The notes below the pieces were generated by a model. It saw nothing but the letters and a program-made list of their open reading frames with translations. It had not been told where the DNA came from and made no database searches. Positions 63,278-64,000 of a stretch of 64,000 nucleotides of DNA are shown piece by piece. The stretch covers positions 33,101 through 97,100 of the forward strand of contig CAIRQX010000039.1 in NCBI GenBank assembly GCA_903880855.1. Reading direction: 5' to 3'. The number at the start of each line of letters is the position of its first letter. Position 1 is the first letter of the stretch. The translations under genes and the position numbers were made by a program. Origin of the DNA: an uncultured Burkholderiales bacterium. Its GTDB lineage: Bacteria > Pseudomonadota > Gammaproteobacteria > Burkholderiales > Burkholderiaceae_C.

Positions 63278-64000
63278 ATGCTGATCGACTTCTTCTACAC
63301 CTTGCGCGAGGCCAAGTTACCGGTTTCGGTCAAGGAATACCTCACCCTACTTGAGGCACTGCAAGCCCAAGTGGTAGGCCCTGGAAGTGACTCTTGCAGC
63401 ATAGACGACTTTTATTTTTTAAGTCGTATCACGCTCATCAAAGACGAAAAACATTTTGATAAATTTGACCGCGCCTTTGGTTCGTATTTCAAAGGCGTTG
63501 AAATGCTCGGCGACTTCACCAAAGAAGTTCCCAACAGCTGGCTAGAAAAACTTTTACAAAACGAACTCAGTCCTGAACAAAAAGCCGCCATTGAAAAAAT
63601 GGGCTGGGACGAGTTGATGGAAACTTTGAAGAAGCGCCTAGAAGAACAAAAAGAACGCCACCAAGGTGGCAACAAATGGATTGGCACGGGCGGCACATCT
63701 CCATTTGGCAATGGCGGTTACAACCCACAAGGCATTCGTATCGGCGGCAAAGGCGGCAACAAAAGCGCAGTCAAAGTGTGGGACCAACGCGCTTACCAAG
63801 ACTACGACGACACGCAAGAGTTGGGCACCCGCAACATCAAAGTCGCCTTGCGCCGCTTACGCCGTTTTGCGCGCGAAGGCTCGGCCGATGAATTAGATTT
63901 GCCAGACACCATTCGCGCCACGGCAGCCAATGCTGGCTATCTAGATATCAAGATGATTCCTGAGAGGCATAACAACGTCAAAGTCTTGTTGCTCATGGAC
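63278..64000 (+). CDS. VWA-domain CoxE-like protein (3' truncated by window end)
   Basis: Hand translation MLIDFFYTLREAKLPVSVKEYLTLLEALQAQVVG... to ...IPERHNNVKVLLLMD (start of MIDAS strand). Confidence 0.88.
   Translation, partial: MLIDFFYTLREAKLPVSVKEYLTLLEALQAQVVGPGSDSCSIDDFYFLSRITLIKDEKHFDKFDRAFGSYFKGVEMLGDFTKEVPNSWLEKLLQNELSPEQKAAIEKMGWDELMETLKKRLEEQKERHQGGNKWIGTGGTSPFGNGGYNPQGIRIGGKGGNKSAVKVWDQRAYQDYDDTQELGTRNIKVALRRLRRFAREGSADELDLPDTIRATAANAGYLDIKMIPERHNNVKVLLLMD

Overview
The window is chromosomal sequence from a betaproteobacterium (Burkholderiales, probably Comamonadaceae-like, judged from gene content and order). It is mostly ordinary core genome and is densely packed. Left part (1-26 kb): purine/ureide catabolism (GntR, puuE, a UraD-AllC fusion, an M20 peptidase), tRNA-Arg(ACG), small catabolic clusters, ahpC/ahpF, acyl-CoA metabolism, metY, two-gene GST region, gamma-glutamyltransferase and a tRNA(CAU). 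Middle (26-45 kb): hrcA, nadK, recN, rapZ, mutY, mutM, TPR protein, lolB, ispE, tRNA-Gln, prs, rplY, pth, coaD, rsmD, ftsY, rpoH. Right part (45-64 kb): the aa3 cytochrome c oxidase / heme A assembly cluster, a disrupted comF, trmL, CoA-transferase/thiolase genes, a Bug-type binding protein, cytochrome c4, and a MoxR-CoxE pair cut by the window end. The strongest unusual signals are: (1) a perfect CIRCE operator (9-9-9) in front of rpoH, with hrcA in the same window; (2) an exact 34-bp tandem duplication that frameshifts comF, where removing one copy restores one 237-aa ORF; (3) a degenerate tRNA 3'-half in direct orientation with an intact tRNA(CAU) about 4 kb away, resembling the footprint of an old integration event; (4) perfect palindromes in intergenic regions (ahpC/chalcone isomerase-like and upstream of ctaC). 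I did not find a convincing wholly new multi-gene system, CRISPR array, prophage or transposase. All calls come from reading the sequence and ORF track; no database search was run.
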